Shown: in pieces, positions 1 through 11,800 of the stretch
How positions within the stretch are numbered: the first letter of the stretch is position 1
Layout of the letters: every line of letters starts with the position of its first letter
Origin: Rhodamnia argentea
Lineage: Eukaryota; Streptophyta; Magnoliopsida; Myrtales; Myrtaceae
NCBI RefSeq assembly: GCF_020921035.1
Contig: NC_063151.1
Span: 26,852,934-26,916,933, forward strand
Direction of reading: 5' to 3'
Length of the DNA: 64,000 bases
Notes under the pieces: model-generated
Databases searched by the model: none
Seen by the model: only the letters and a program-made list of their open reading frames with translations
What the model was told of the DNA's origin: nothing
Translations under genes and position numbers: made by a program

Positions 1-2940
1 GTGCAGACAAATATCAAGAATCATTTTAAGCGCGCAGTAGAAGGCAAAAGGGAGAGTTGGTGCTTTCTAGTACAAGACGATCTGCCCTTTAATTGAGGTA
101 TCTTCCTGCGCAAGATGTCTCAAACAGGTCTCAACGAGACCAGACCCAACCACATGTTGGTAGCCAACTTTCTTTTCACTCACGGCATCCGAGCGGTCCA
201 TGGTCCGCGACAACTCCCCTCTTCTCGAGAATCCATACATCCGTCATCAATATATGGACAGCCATCTCTCGAGCACAAATTTAGGTTCGGCCCTAGTGGA
301 AAAATAAAATAGAGGACCCAACAACGTATATTCACATACCAAGATTTACGACATCGCTCAATTCGTGATACTCAAAAGTAGAAAGTTCAGATTCTTTACT
401 CATAGATAAATAAGTTGTTGGACAATACTCAACACCGTTACCACAAAAAAATATGGATTCCGAAATCAATGTTTGTAATTAAGCAAACGTTTTTTTCGTA
501 TGCCAATTTTCAATTTCCAATCAACAAACAGGTAGATCTTTAGGACATACATGAACACATACTTCACAAGCAATGCATTTATTAAATTCAAAATGAATTT
601 GGTAGCGGAAACGCTTGGATGTGGTTATTTTTTTTCATAAGAATACTGAATAGTTACAAGTAAACGATTCACGTGGGAAAACCGGATAAGGTAATCATGA
701 ACCATTGACCAATGTGCCTTGTGGCTTGTACGCGCAATCGACTCCCGATGCTTTCATCTAGAGCTCCGATCCAAGCCTCTCAACATATTAAATTAGATCC
801 ACCTCTACTAAAGAATTTTATTTAATGAGTTATGGACCGATTATGATAAGTTAAGTGCTCAATGCCACATTTATTTTCCGATACGAGACTTTCCCAACAC
901 AATTCACACCCCCATCTCAATACTTTTTTCGTGTATTTTAACTTAACGTATCGAATTATATCCACCTTCACTCAAAAACTATAGTCAATGAGTTATGAAC
1001 CAACCATGATATATTGAGTACTCAACGCTACATCAAGTTTCGACACGGGACATTTTTCAACGCAATTCTTTCGCACGTTGTAATTTAATTTTGGGTATTA
1101 GGTTCGAGCGCACCTGTCTAGTTCATCGAAAGGCCAGTCATCCACGCAAGGACCGGAGGATTTACGTCGGATCGGGACCCGACCGAGACCTACCTCCCCC
1201 CCCTCTAAATACACATAGTAGAAGTAGACTATATGATTGACATAGGCTTGAATCTCTCCTAGGACCTTCCCTCGTTTCAACCAAAGTAGATTTTGAGGGG
1301 ACCATGGATGCACATAGGGCTCGAGAGCACCTCCCCAGTCCCCATTTTTTTTAAAGCAACAAAAGTAGATTTTGAGGGGACCATGGAGTTCACATATGGG
1401 AAGTTCTGAGGGACCGACGGCCGAGCGTGGTAGCCATAAATTTGGCCTTGCGGTACCTAATCCTCCTCGTAAATTGGGGTGCGTGAAGCATCACATCATG
1501 CTTGTGATGCGTGGAAATTACCTAAGTAAAAAATCGAAAGAAGAAGAAGAAGAAGAGGAGGAGGAGAGAAATTGGAGTGAAAACAGGAGGGAAATAAGAA
1601 GAGCTCGATTGTGATGAAAATCTCCGGTACTTTCGTATATGGCACCGAACTCCATGCTTCGCCCTCATATTAATTAGCAATGAGCATGGTTTCAGGATGT
1701 AACTTGAAACCTGAAATCGGACCAATAGAGAACCTATTCGGCTTTAGATTTTAAATTATGCATGATAGGTTCCAGGTTCCAAAAATTGAGGAACTGTTTC
1801 GACGGATAGGTTTTAGGTTCTAGATAAGTGGAACTTGGAGCCTGTAACATGTATTGTAACTCGTAACAAGTTTTTGTGTTTTTCTTAGTATATCGTTTCA
1901 CGCGATCCTGTGGTATTGCATGTCGTTCGATTATGAGTGTGTAATCTGAAATCATTGACCTCGGCTTCCAATTTCGGCTATATTTATGACTAAGGTTTTT
2001 TATTTTGTTAATATTTCATATTTATTCGTGTGTTTAAATATGAATTATGCTTAGTGAATTGTAGTAGTAAATCGTGATAGTTAAATGTGATGATTCACTT
2101 CAATCATTCATTTAAGAATTTGTCGAGTTAAATTGACCAAATAATTGCAGCTCTTGCATTTACAGCCGGATCCCAAGTTCTTTCACGTGCAAGTGTCCCC
2201 CTCTCGCTGGTCCAAACATCGTAAAGGCATTTTGGTTGAGCATCCAATTGCACAAATGCCTTCATCAATGCCAACACATACGGGTAAAAACAGATGAGCG
2301 TGTGCCGTGTGGACGCCGATAACGTTTCGATGAGACGTTTTCTCGGAACACTGCATTGATACTGAAAGTGCAAAACCTTTATAATCTGTCAGTTCATGAA
2401 TCTTTTTAAAGAGTTCATGAAGTTCCTCGAAAAAATTCCCATGTTATTGACTGGTTGGCTTAGATTGACGGCAAACTTAATTCAGATCTTCAGGTGCACC
2501 GCCACAAGAGATGGACCGATGAGGCGCCGCAAAAGCTGGTCCAGATACCCACCCGACTCGCTAGATCAAAATAAAAAGAAGAAGAAGAAGTAATGGCTAT
2601 CATTTATTGACTTTTGTAAATATGTGATAATTAAACAGCCAAGTGCCGAAATTGTGGTTGAAATTCAGAGCGAATGAAAGCGAATGACAGCATGACCACA
2701 GCATAGGAATTGTGGATTCGATTTTACGAAGTTTCGAGATATTCAAGAATGCCTGATGAATGTATTTGTTGATCGATGCAGCGATTCAAGATTTTTGCCC
2801 GCCCGACTCGGTTAACATACGTCACTATACAAACTCCACCATCTTGTTATAATTGCAATTTTATTACCGGGTCGAACATACCAAATTATACATCGACAGA
2901 GAAGTCGCAAACATCTTGCCAGAGCATGTGAATGTAAGGA
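1..2940. other. Gene-free stretch with short repeats
   Basis: I recognise no gene here; open frames are short and match nothing I know. It holds a near-identical direct repeat of about 40 bp (around 1283-1322 and 1364-1403), a GAA run at about 1537-1565, a reverse-orientation copy of a dispersed repeat (about 1690-1975, listed separately) and an AAG run at about 2570-2591. Confidence 0.6.
1690..1975 (-). repeat. Dispersed repeat M1, reverse-oriented copy
   Basis: The reverse complement resembles the segments near 41000-41450 and 42285-42840. All three alternate words such as GGTTTCGGGTT, GAAACCT and TAGGTTC, and share an internal tract with ACATATACTAAGAAAA. The family looks like a short non-autonomous element. 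I could not define its ends or target-site duplication. Confidence 0.5.
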
Positions 2941-3278
2941 GGGAATTATCCAGTCGGTTCTTAAATCTATTGTACGAATGCCGGTTCGGTCATGAACTTT
3001 TTAATTTTATCAATTCGGTCCTCAACTTCTACACGAAATTTAAATGTACTCCTTCCGGTCAATTTTCCGTGAGAAGACTCGGAACATAGCCACCTTCGAC
3101 GCTCGGCAAGTCGGCAACGACCGAACTTTCGGGTCGGCAATTTTCAAGCGATAATTGACCGGAAAAGTTTACGTTGGAATTTCGCGCAAACGCTTAAGGC
3201 TAAATTGATAAAATAGAAAAATTTACGATCGAATTTCACGTATGTACGATAAATTCATGACCGATTGGATAATTTTCT
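2941..3278. mobile_element. MITE-like foldback element with long inverted ends
   Basis: The left end (AATTATCCAGTCGGTT, about 2944) is the near reverse complement of the right end (GACCGATTGGATAATT, about 3259). Inverted similarity extends inward for roughly 80-100 bp through an ATTGTACG/CGTACAT tract and a TTTTATCAATT tract. It has no coding capacity, so a non-autonomous DNA transposon is the likeliest reading. The superfamily is unknown. Confidence 0.65.
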
Positions 3279-3819
3279 CTACACGTGAGCATGCAACTTC
3301 ACAAGTGTGGTGTTGACGCCAATCGCGAGTCTTATTATCGATAAGTCAATGAATAAATTTTTATTATCGACACCAATCGCGAGCCGCAGCTCGAGCTCAT
3401 GGCCATATGGGCATAATTTGACTACAGCTCGAAACAAAATAAAAACGAGAGTTGGAACGTGAAGCACACGCCACACGATATGTGTTCTTAAGGCATCAAG
3501 TTGGCTCGTGGTGTCCGTTTTGGGGATGTGACGTCGTACCTTCGTCGGGTTGGGGGTGTCAATCCCCACGTCCTGTCCCAAATACGACGATCAGACTCAA
3601 CCCATCCACCGGGAAAATCGATACGTAATGTGATGTGGCCTTTTGCATGATTTCGTCTTTGCTAGAGGGGCTCTCGATGATTTCGTGATAAGGACAACAG
3701 TCGTTGTTGACGTGGCCTTTTCTTATTATCGAGTCAACTTAATTTCTATTGATTACTGCTTTTTTTTTTAGATTTTTTTTTCCAATTCTGTTGTTATCAA
3801 AAGAATTCATACAAATAAA

Positions 3820-4035
3820 ACAACCACTGAATGATTTGAAAAATATTTTTCAATAGACGATCGCTTATATAGATTAAAAATACAATTGAACAAATATATA
3901 AATGTTTAGACATAGATTATCAACAATAATAAAAATATATTCATTGACTAGTTACTTCAAGCAATATAAACTATTATTTCTTAAAATTATTTTCTGAATT
4001 ATTTTTTTTTTTCGAAATAAACATAGCATAAATGT
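3820..4035. repeat. AT-rich dispersed repeat (pair with 7430-7645)
   Basis: This segment and 7430-7645 share order and sequence: TGAATGATTT followed by AAAAATATTTT, a middle with GATAAT or TCAACAATAAT, then CATTAACTA or CATTGACTA and TTTCAAG or CTTCAAG, and a terminal CGAAATAAA. It is probably an AT-rich MITE; no open frame is present. Confidence 0.5.
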
Positions 4036-4204
4036 GTTTGCACAAAAAATGGCTAAATATTTTTTGTTATTACCGAACATGTAATGGACTTAGTCGATGA
4101 AAGCAAAATTTGGTCATTTATGAATAAAATTATCGACAGCGTGATAAATCGACAATTGGAAGGAATCGACAAAAAAGTGGAAATCGAGGAAATTATCAAG
4201 GTAG

Positions 4205-4375
4205 TGAAGTAAAAGAAATAGTCGATAATCGCTTGTAACCTCTATTGGTAACTTCCCTCTGCAACCTTCTCTTATAACTTCCATTTATACCCTTTGTTTG
4301 TAACATCCGCTCCTAATGTTTTTTTTTTTTTTTTTGTGAGCCTTCATTTGTAACCTCCGTTGATTGTAGACTTTA
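4205..4375. repeat. Degenerate short tandem repeat (GTAACCTCC-like)
   Basis: The words TTGTAACCTC, GGTAACTTCC, ATAACTTCC and GTAACATCC recur about every 20 bases, interrupted by a poly-T tract near 4318-4335. It looks like a decayed minisatellite. Confidence 0.4.
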
Positions 4376-5164
4376 AATAGCCATATCGTACTCTTCAGAG
4401 GCTCCCGCACAAATCAAACAAAATATTACCTCTCAATACGATGCTTTTCTAACCCCCAAAAAAAAAAACGGTGCTTTAATTTCCTTTGTTCTTTCGACCA
4501 AAAAAAAATTCCTTTGTTCTAGTTTTCATATTCACGTTGTCGATTAAATTTTGGCATGTATTTTTATCTCGAGTGTTGCGAGTTCGATTAAATTGTGGCA
4601 TGATATTATAGAATATTTAGGCTTTGTCGTCGATTAAATTCTAGCAAATTTTGTTTACATATATAATTATTGTACTTTCTAAATCGTATCGTTGATCAAA
4701 TTCTGATACGGTTTATGTTTGTATAGTTCTATTAGAAGTGAAATTGTTGATTCCCTAATTAACCTAGATATTTCCATTCTGGAACCCTCATGTACCTTTT
4801 TTCTCCGCTTAAAAGGTGAAAAACTACTTTCGACGAATGATATTTTGTCGCGGGAGAAATTCCAAAGAAACAAAATGTTAATACGTAAATTCTTATATAA
4901 TTTTGCCATAACTTTTTTAAGTTTGAAAAACATACTGGATTGGGTGGGGAAGTAAAAAATTTGGGGCTCGTTCGTTTAAGATTCAGCAAAAATACAAAGT
5001 ACCTTTTTTCCGAGCAAAATCCAAACCATTATATACAGCCTCTAAAAAATTACGAAAAAGCATCTATTACCAATATTTCTATATTACTAGAGTTTCAAAT
5101 GTTTTAGATTTTTAAAAAGTTAAAAGTTCCCAAATTTCAACATCGAAATTAAATGAAAAAAATC

Positions 5165-5460
5165 AATTGGTAATAGCACAAAAAATCTCAAATTAGTACA
5201 TCTATGACAAATTCACTTCTCATAAAAAAAAAAATTCAAACCGATACATCTGCGACAAATGAATGGTAAAAACGTCAAACCAGTACACTGATCAACTGTC
5301 ACGTGTCATCTACCTCAGCAACTTGATGGTAGCATTTAATGGAAGTTAAAGGAGGGTGAATTTATCATATGTGTACCAATTTGAGATTTTTTGTGATAAA
5401 AAAAAAATTTAGAATAAATTTGATATGTGCATTAATTTGGGTGTTTTCGAAATATAAACC
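5165..5460. mobile_element. MITE-like foldback element (family also at 53000-53510)
   Basis: The left end reads AAAAAATCTCAAATTAGTAC and the right arm carries the inverse (ACCAATTTGAGATTTTTTGT, about 5375-5395). Each arm repeats a 'GTACA-TCT-GTGACAAATT' type motif. A related, longer element sits at 53000-53510. No coding sequence. Confidence 0.6.
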
Positions 5461-5469
5461 CGAAAATCA

Positions 5470-6335
5470 AGATAAAATTGAATTTCGGGAGGACAAACAA
5501 CCCCGCGATTCTGAGAAAAAGAAAAGAAGACAAGCTTCCGGCCCAGAAAGTTCTGAGCCTGTGATTGAAGTCCTGGCAAAATCTCCACCATGAAAAATCC
5601 GAAGGAACAAAGAAGAGAGCCAAAGCGAAGGTGATGTTGCAGAGCCATACCTTTAGGTGCGTAAATGGCGAAAGCGAAAGGCGTCTCCTCCATTTCCTTT
5701 GTGGTTGGGAGTCCCATTCAAAACCAGCTCGGCAGATGTTAAAAGTGTTCTTCTTGTCCGTCACTTCTCATTTACGCCGCTTTAACCCTCCAGACTTTAC
5801 TGCCCCCACCAAAATCCGACACCCGCCATTGATGAACGCACGTCTGTAACTTCTGGAACGCCCCAGTGGGAAAACCCCTAGACGACGCCGCCGTCGTCCA
5901 CAAACCGCAGGTCGTCCTCCCATCTGGGTACAACACGGCCGGCGAAGAATGCTCGGGTTCCTTTATAAAACTCGAAAGAATCCCCAAGATCCTCCGTATT
6001 TTTGCAGTTGCTTCGAGCCCCGTTGACTGGCCGTTGATTTGTCAGTCAACGAGTCGCGTCAAGATACGAAAAGTATCTGCTGCGTCGGCTAACGTTAGTC
6101 ACTCTGTGTTATGCGCTTGAATGCGCTTAAATTGCTTGTGTTGATCAGCAAAAGATGTGAATGGTTTTTGTTTTGCTGTTGGCTGTACCATCATCCTCTT
6201 GCAGTGTTCGTTTCCCCGTTTCAATCACCATGCATAAATTTATAGCGTCCAACCGCCACCGATTTTTCCGTACTAACTTTGTGATTGCCATGAAGAACAC
6301 GACGTGCTTGGATGGAAATTACCAAAATAAAAACA
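5470..6335. other. Gene-free stretch
   Basis: This part is less AT-rich than its surroundings and holds several open frames of 70-110 codons on both strands. None shows a domain I recognise or splice sites that extend it convincingly. It could be an unrecognised gene fragment. Confidence 0.35.
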
Positions 6336-6339
6336 AAGG

Positions 6340-6720
6340 TTTTAAACTTATTGTACATATGTCAATTCAGTCTTGAATATTTTAATTTGTCCAATTTAAT
6401 CCTAAACATTTAGATCACCATAGCTGGTCTTTTTGTCATTTTTATCATTTTTGTCGTTTCCCTTTTTTCCACTGTGGTTGGCGACCTTCGCCGGCCACTA
6501 GGGAAGAGTTTGTAAGTCGGGGAGGGGTTGCTGACCACAATGGGAAAAAAATTAAAAAACAATGAAAAATTTATATTTTTTTTAAATGCAAGAATAATCC
6601 GCGACAGCATTAGCCAGCGTCCATGTCATGATTTCTAGCCAAAATTGGCCAAAAAGATCGTATAGACAAAGTTTCAAAATATTTAGAATTAAATTAGCAA
6701 ATTGAATGGTATAGAGAATT
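6340..6720. mobile_element. R1-family foldback element, divergent copy
   Basis: The arms carry the family hallmark 'GTCAATTCAGTC...CAATTTAATCCTAAAC' on the left and the inverse 'AGAATTAAATTAGCAAATTGAATGG' type words on the right. They flank a GC-richer core with CTTCGCCGGCC. Related copies lie near 28480-28900, 36790-37465, 48560-49400, 51650-52360, 55200-55920 and 57030-57660. Confidence 0.55.
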
Positions 6721-6723
6721 AGG

Positions 6724-7235
6724 ATGAAGATTAAAACTCAAATAATGGCCGAAGTGTCCTCATTTTCTCAAACAAGGGCTCGAAGTGGGATTTGTTCTAA
6801 ACAAGAACCTGAAGTTGCAATATCAATCTCCAAAAAAGCCTCTCCTCAATTGGTCAGTAACATTTTCATCATTTATTTTTTTAAAATTTTTTTCTTTGTG
6901 TTTCCTTTTTCTATTTTCTAAAAATTGAAAAAAAGTAAAAAAACAAGAAAAGAAAACACAGGGGGGAGTTCCCCCCTTTTTTTGGTATTTTAATTTTAAA
7001 TTTTTTAATTTAATTTAACTAAAAATTCAATTCAAATTGTATTTTGTCGAAAATGCCCTTGATTGACCAGTCGACAAGGTCAAGCCATTATTTGAAACGT
7101 GTATAACCGCTTCGGACTCTTGTTTGAAACGAGAAGGGCACTTCATGCCCTTATTTAAAACAATGATTACTTCAAGCCCTTATTTGAAAAAATGACTGTA
7201 CTTCGAGCCCTTAATTGGAATTTTCCCTTAAAACT
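6724..7235. mobile_element. Foldback element with inverted arrays of short repeats
   Basis: The right arm (about 7080-7230) repeats a motif of roughly 36 bp containing CTTCGAGCCCTTATTTGAAA. The left arm (about 6740-6810) carries the inverse (CAAACAAGGGCTCGAAGTGG). The AT-rich middle codes for nothing recognisable. Such arrayed arms are typical of foldback or MULE-like non-autonomous elements. Confidence 0.6.
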
Positions 7236-7429
7236 AAAATGAAACAAGGAACAGAACGTTATTACAACACACTGTTTTACTGTAACGAGGAAAAGATGTG
7301 GACATTCGAAAGAATTGAGGCTACGTGTGTTCTAGAGTTGAATGGAATGTCCATGCCTTCCATTGATAGAATCAGCATTTCCTATGAATTTTAGTTTCTT
7401 AATGCTGAAGCCATATCAAGTACTACAAT

Positions 7430-7645
7430 GAAAAATGAATGATTTCAAAAATATTTTCTTTTAAAATGATCACTTGTATGGCGCACAAAAAATGAATAAA
7501 TCAAATATATTTTCATCGTCTATAAAAACATTTTGTTGATAATGAAATATTTCTCATTAACTAATTATTTCAAGTGATAAAAACCATCACTTTTAGGAAA
7601 ACATTAAAACATTTTCCAAACCATTCATTTTTTTTGCGAAATAAA
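7430..7645. repeat. AT-rich dispersed repeat (pair with 3820-4035)
   Basis: This is the second copy of the AT-rich repeat described at 3820, with the same order of shared words and the same terminal GCGAAATAAA. The rest of 7650-8700 shows no gene or repeat I can identify. Confidence 0.5.
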
Positions 7646-8716
7646 TGGATTATAAATACACAATTCTTCTCCAGCCCCATTTCCTGCTACTAAACCTTGC
7701 CTAATATAATTCCATTTCATTTATCACATCGATCAAAAGTTAAGCGAGTGAGCTTTTTCGTTTTAAAAACATGAACCGTTAGAAAGCGATACGGCTTACA
7801 AGTTCATATCTCAGTACTCTAAGAGCACTTATTGGTTAATGTGTTGTTATTTTGTATAGAGCATAAGCTAGATATCCAACATTAACTATAAATAAGTCTT
7901 GTTAATGAGTAAATCATACTTAATACAAAAAGTATAGAAAGCGGCAATGACTTGGGATTGGAATCTTTCTTCATTTGGACAGTTTCCTATTGTGTTATGA
8001 CGTGGTTCATACTCCCTATTGACTGAAAGGCACAGAGGTCCCACTCTTTCTCCATTTGGACAATTTCGCGACTTCTAGGGTTTTCTTGTGTCGTTTATAT
8101 ACGATATCTTTCTCTTGTATTTGAAAATTGTAATGGAGGAATGTATGATACTAATTATAGTGGAATCCTTTACTGGATGAAAGTTTTCTCTATTTCATTA
8201 TATTTGTGCGCTTGATCCCGACACATTCACACCATATAAAATACACAAGCTACATTAATACCACCCGCACTCGGACGCAAAAGATGGTAAGTTTCAATGC
8301 ATGACATGAGCTGTCCACGTACGTACAGCTGCGGGATTGAGGCTTGGGACTTTGAATCCTAATGGCCAAGAATTCCCAACTCCAACCGCGGCATTCACTC
8401 CCCCCACCCTACCCTTTTTTTTTTTTTCTCTTTTACCAATTTTTTTTTTTTTAGTATGGCCACGTTTCAACCTCAACCCCATTGAATTGAATGACCCCTT
8501 TCCAGTTGTAGTTCCAGTGAATCTTTAATAGGGGGCCTGATTGATGACCAGACACCCATTTGAGGAGCTGGAAATTTTCCCCGGGGGTCTTACTCATTGT
8601 TCATGAAATCATGTTTTGGGGTTTTAATCTTGTTGTGTTTCACTGCTCGCAATCGAGCATTTACTCTGCACGTAATTATGCTAATCTATCTCTCGGTTTT
8701 GGCTAGAGTTTGTACA

Positions 8717-8724
8717 TATATATA
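8717..8724 (+). promoter_or_regulatory. Candidate TATA box of the HOTHEAD-like gene
   Basis: A TATATATA run lies about 140 bp upstream of the start codon at 8866. Downstream is a pyrimidine-rich leader with no upstream exon visible. The spacing suits a plant TATA promoter with a leader of about 110 bases. Sequence-only call. Confidence 0.45.
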
Positions 8725-8865
8725 TGGTCGTTCAGAGAAGCGCACGGAACAAGGCCAACCAGAGCGAGCCACATAGCGCTTGAGAGGAGCAGCTCTCTCT
8801 GAGTTGGGTTGGGGAGTGAGTGCGAGCCCTCTGTTTTCCTCTGTGTTTTTTTGTCTGCTTCTGCG

Positions 8866-11800
8866 ATGGCTCTGGTTGGAGCAACCACAGCACCACCGCC
8901 AGTCAAGCTCTCTGTTTCTTTACTCCTCTTCCTCATTTGCCTGTGCTTGCTCTCTCCTTGTCAAGGTGCATTTTTTTTTCCCGTCTTTTTTCCTCCAAAT
9001 TTTCCCTTTCTCTTCCTCTCTCTCTCTGTCTCGGCGAGTTTGTTTTATTCGTCTTGGTCTCTTGTTGCTTTTGACTTGGGAGGAAGTTGGTGTTCCGTTT
9101 GCGGTGACGTCTTGTTAGCTTCTCTCTCGTGAGGGGTGTCCTGATTTTCTCTTCCATGTCCTCAGTGTCTGCAATCCTTTTGTGATCACAGCCTTCTCAG
9201 ATAAGAGCTTGTTTGATCAGTGCCATTGTTGGGTCTAATTGTACCTCATTGAGACACACAAACATTTGCATTTCTAGGGGTTTTATGTTTAATGGGCACT
9301 TCTTCTTTGTGATGAGACCGTACTTCCTGGGATTTGTGGTTCCTTGATTGATAGAAAGGTTTTTTTACGGGAAAAATATCAATGTCTGTTGCCTTGTGTC
9401 TTTGATCTTTTCTCATTGCCATTCAATCTTTGATCTTTTCTTCTGCGCAAAATGTAAACATCATTTTGCAAGTGAAGCTGGCCGCCGTTGCTCCTACGCA
9501 AAAAGCCCTTGCTACATTCTTTTTTTTTTTTTTTTTGGGGTCAAATCACTTGCTATATTCAGTCGGTACATTTTTCAACCTTTGCATTCTCCTTCCCCAT
9601 TCGTTTTGGTTAATGCCTTAATGGTGCTTTGATTTACGTGGATGTTGGCAGCTGATTAGAGACATGGGGCTGAAGAAATTAAGGAGGGAAAAAAACAAAC
9701 TTTGCCACTGACACAATGTTCTGCAATGCAGGGAAACCAAATTACTCGGAGTACAGGTACCCATTCATCCGGAAGGCAAGCACATTCTCATCGTCCTTGT
9801 CGTTTTCATCGAGCGCCAACAACGCCTACGACTACATCATCGTGGGTGGTGGCACCGCCGGGTGTCCCCTGGCGGCCACCCTCTCTCAGAACTTCAGTGT
9901 CCTGCTGCTTGAAAGAGGGGGTGTCCCGTTTGCAAATGTCAATGTCTCTCTCTTAGAGAATTTTCACCTCACCCTGGCGGACCTGTCGAAGACCTCAGCC
10001 TCACAGTTCTTCAGCTCCACGGACGGCGTTCTCAATTCCCGGGGTAGGGTCTTGGGCGGCGGCACCTGCATCAATGCCGGGTTCTATACCAGAGCAAGCA
10101 CAGAGTAAGTCCTCTGAGGACATTTGACAAATCCATGGCACACATCTTGTTTATCTCTTCATAGCCGCATGCAGTTTCTACACTGGTATATCTCCTTAAA
10201 GATTGAGGTAAAAAAGGCAGAGAAAGAGAGAAAAGATTACTACTTGTGAGTGGGATGAGGAATTTCTTTCTCTTGGACCCTACTTTCAGTAGGGTAAATG
10301 AGAATCAAGAGAAGAACATGTTGCAAGCTAGTACTAGAAAAGACAGCCTATTTGCCTAATTCCTCTTTTGGATTATGGAAGTCGCACAGTAAATTTCAAT
10401 GCATTCACAGTATCAGTGGCCAACTTCCAGTTCAGCAAATAAATGCTTTTCAAGGGGAACAGTGCACAGAAAATTGATACATACACTGCCACTGTAAAGA
10501 AGATTTTACAGAGAGGCTAATCTCCTATTAATTTCAGCATTTTAAGTACCCGCTCTCTCACTAATCATCAAATCTAGGGTGGATAACACCACTTGTGTAA
10601 ACTTTTTTTTTTCTTACACCAGCGGGGTATACTATAATCATTCAAAACTAAACGTTCCCCGGCGAATGCATATATTGTTTATCCTCTAGGTAAAAGTACG
10701 CAAATTAGTTTGAACATGTCAATACTCCAAAAAAGCTTGTAGTCTTTCTTTTCCTTTCTGATGTGAGAGATAGCTATCCTTTTAACCAAAAAGGCAAAAA
10801 TGCCTTCTCGCTAATACAGAACAGAACCTACTTCTAAAGGTAGGTGTTCTATTAACTTCTTTTTTGCTTTTTTGGGGGGCGGTCATAACTGTTTTAGGGT
10901 GGTTGAAAGACATTTGACTTTAAACCATTATGTAGACAGTTCACCATCACCGGAAGATGTTGACATGTCCATGCAGCTGTAGCCTGTAACAGTAGTGCTT
11001 CCTAGCATTTGCAGATCATAATTCACTCTGCTTCTTAAGAAACCTTTGTGGAAATTTACTTCTGCAGTCTGTATTTCCCTGGTCTCACGTTAGTTTTGCA
11101 AGATCTAGACATATATTTGCTTGTATTAGTCCTTGGATGTCTCTTTCTTGAAGAAGGAAGAAGAAGAAGAAGAATGGAGAATATACGCCGTAAGCACAGA
11201 CGTCCGGTTTTCGTACATTCCTTGAACCAGCTCCCACATTTGAATGCCCTCCAATGCACCAACGTGTCCCACCTAATCATAAATTTCTGGATGACCGTCG
11301 AAAATAGTAGTTGTTAGTGATATGGAAACCGGATTAGAGGTTGATGACTGTCAATCGCGCATCATGATGTCTTGTGAAAGCAAAATTGCGCTTTCTCTTG
11401 CAGTTGTAGCACAAGATATGAAGGCATTTTAAGCAGACCATGCTTGGCAAAGTCGACAGATTCAATGCTGCAATCTCGCTACTAAAGCAATTAATCTTTG
11501 AGGTTTGAAAGCAATGACGGTGACCACGTGACAATAATTACATCCTCATGGTACCATATGTCACCGCATTTATGATACCCATCTCTCATTTTGCTTCATT
11601 TGGTTAGATGCTTGTCTGGTCCCTCTTTATTTATTACTTCTCATGAGATAAGCATTGAACTTTAGGATAAAGAGAAACATTAAATGGTGAAGGACTGTTG
11701 GAGATATGTAGATGGTACTGGTTGTTAGTCTGGATTAACGTTTCTATAACTTCAGCATTAATAACTGCACTATGTTCTGGTTTGCAGGTTCATTAGAAAG

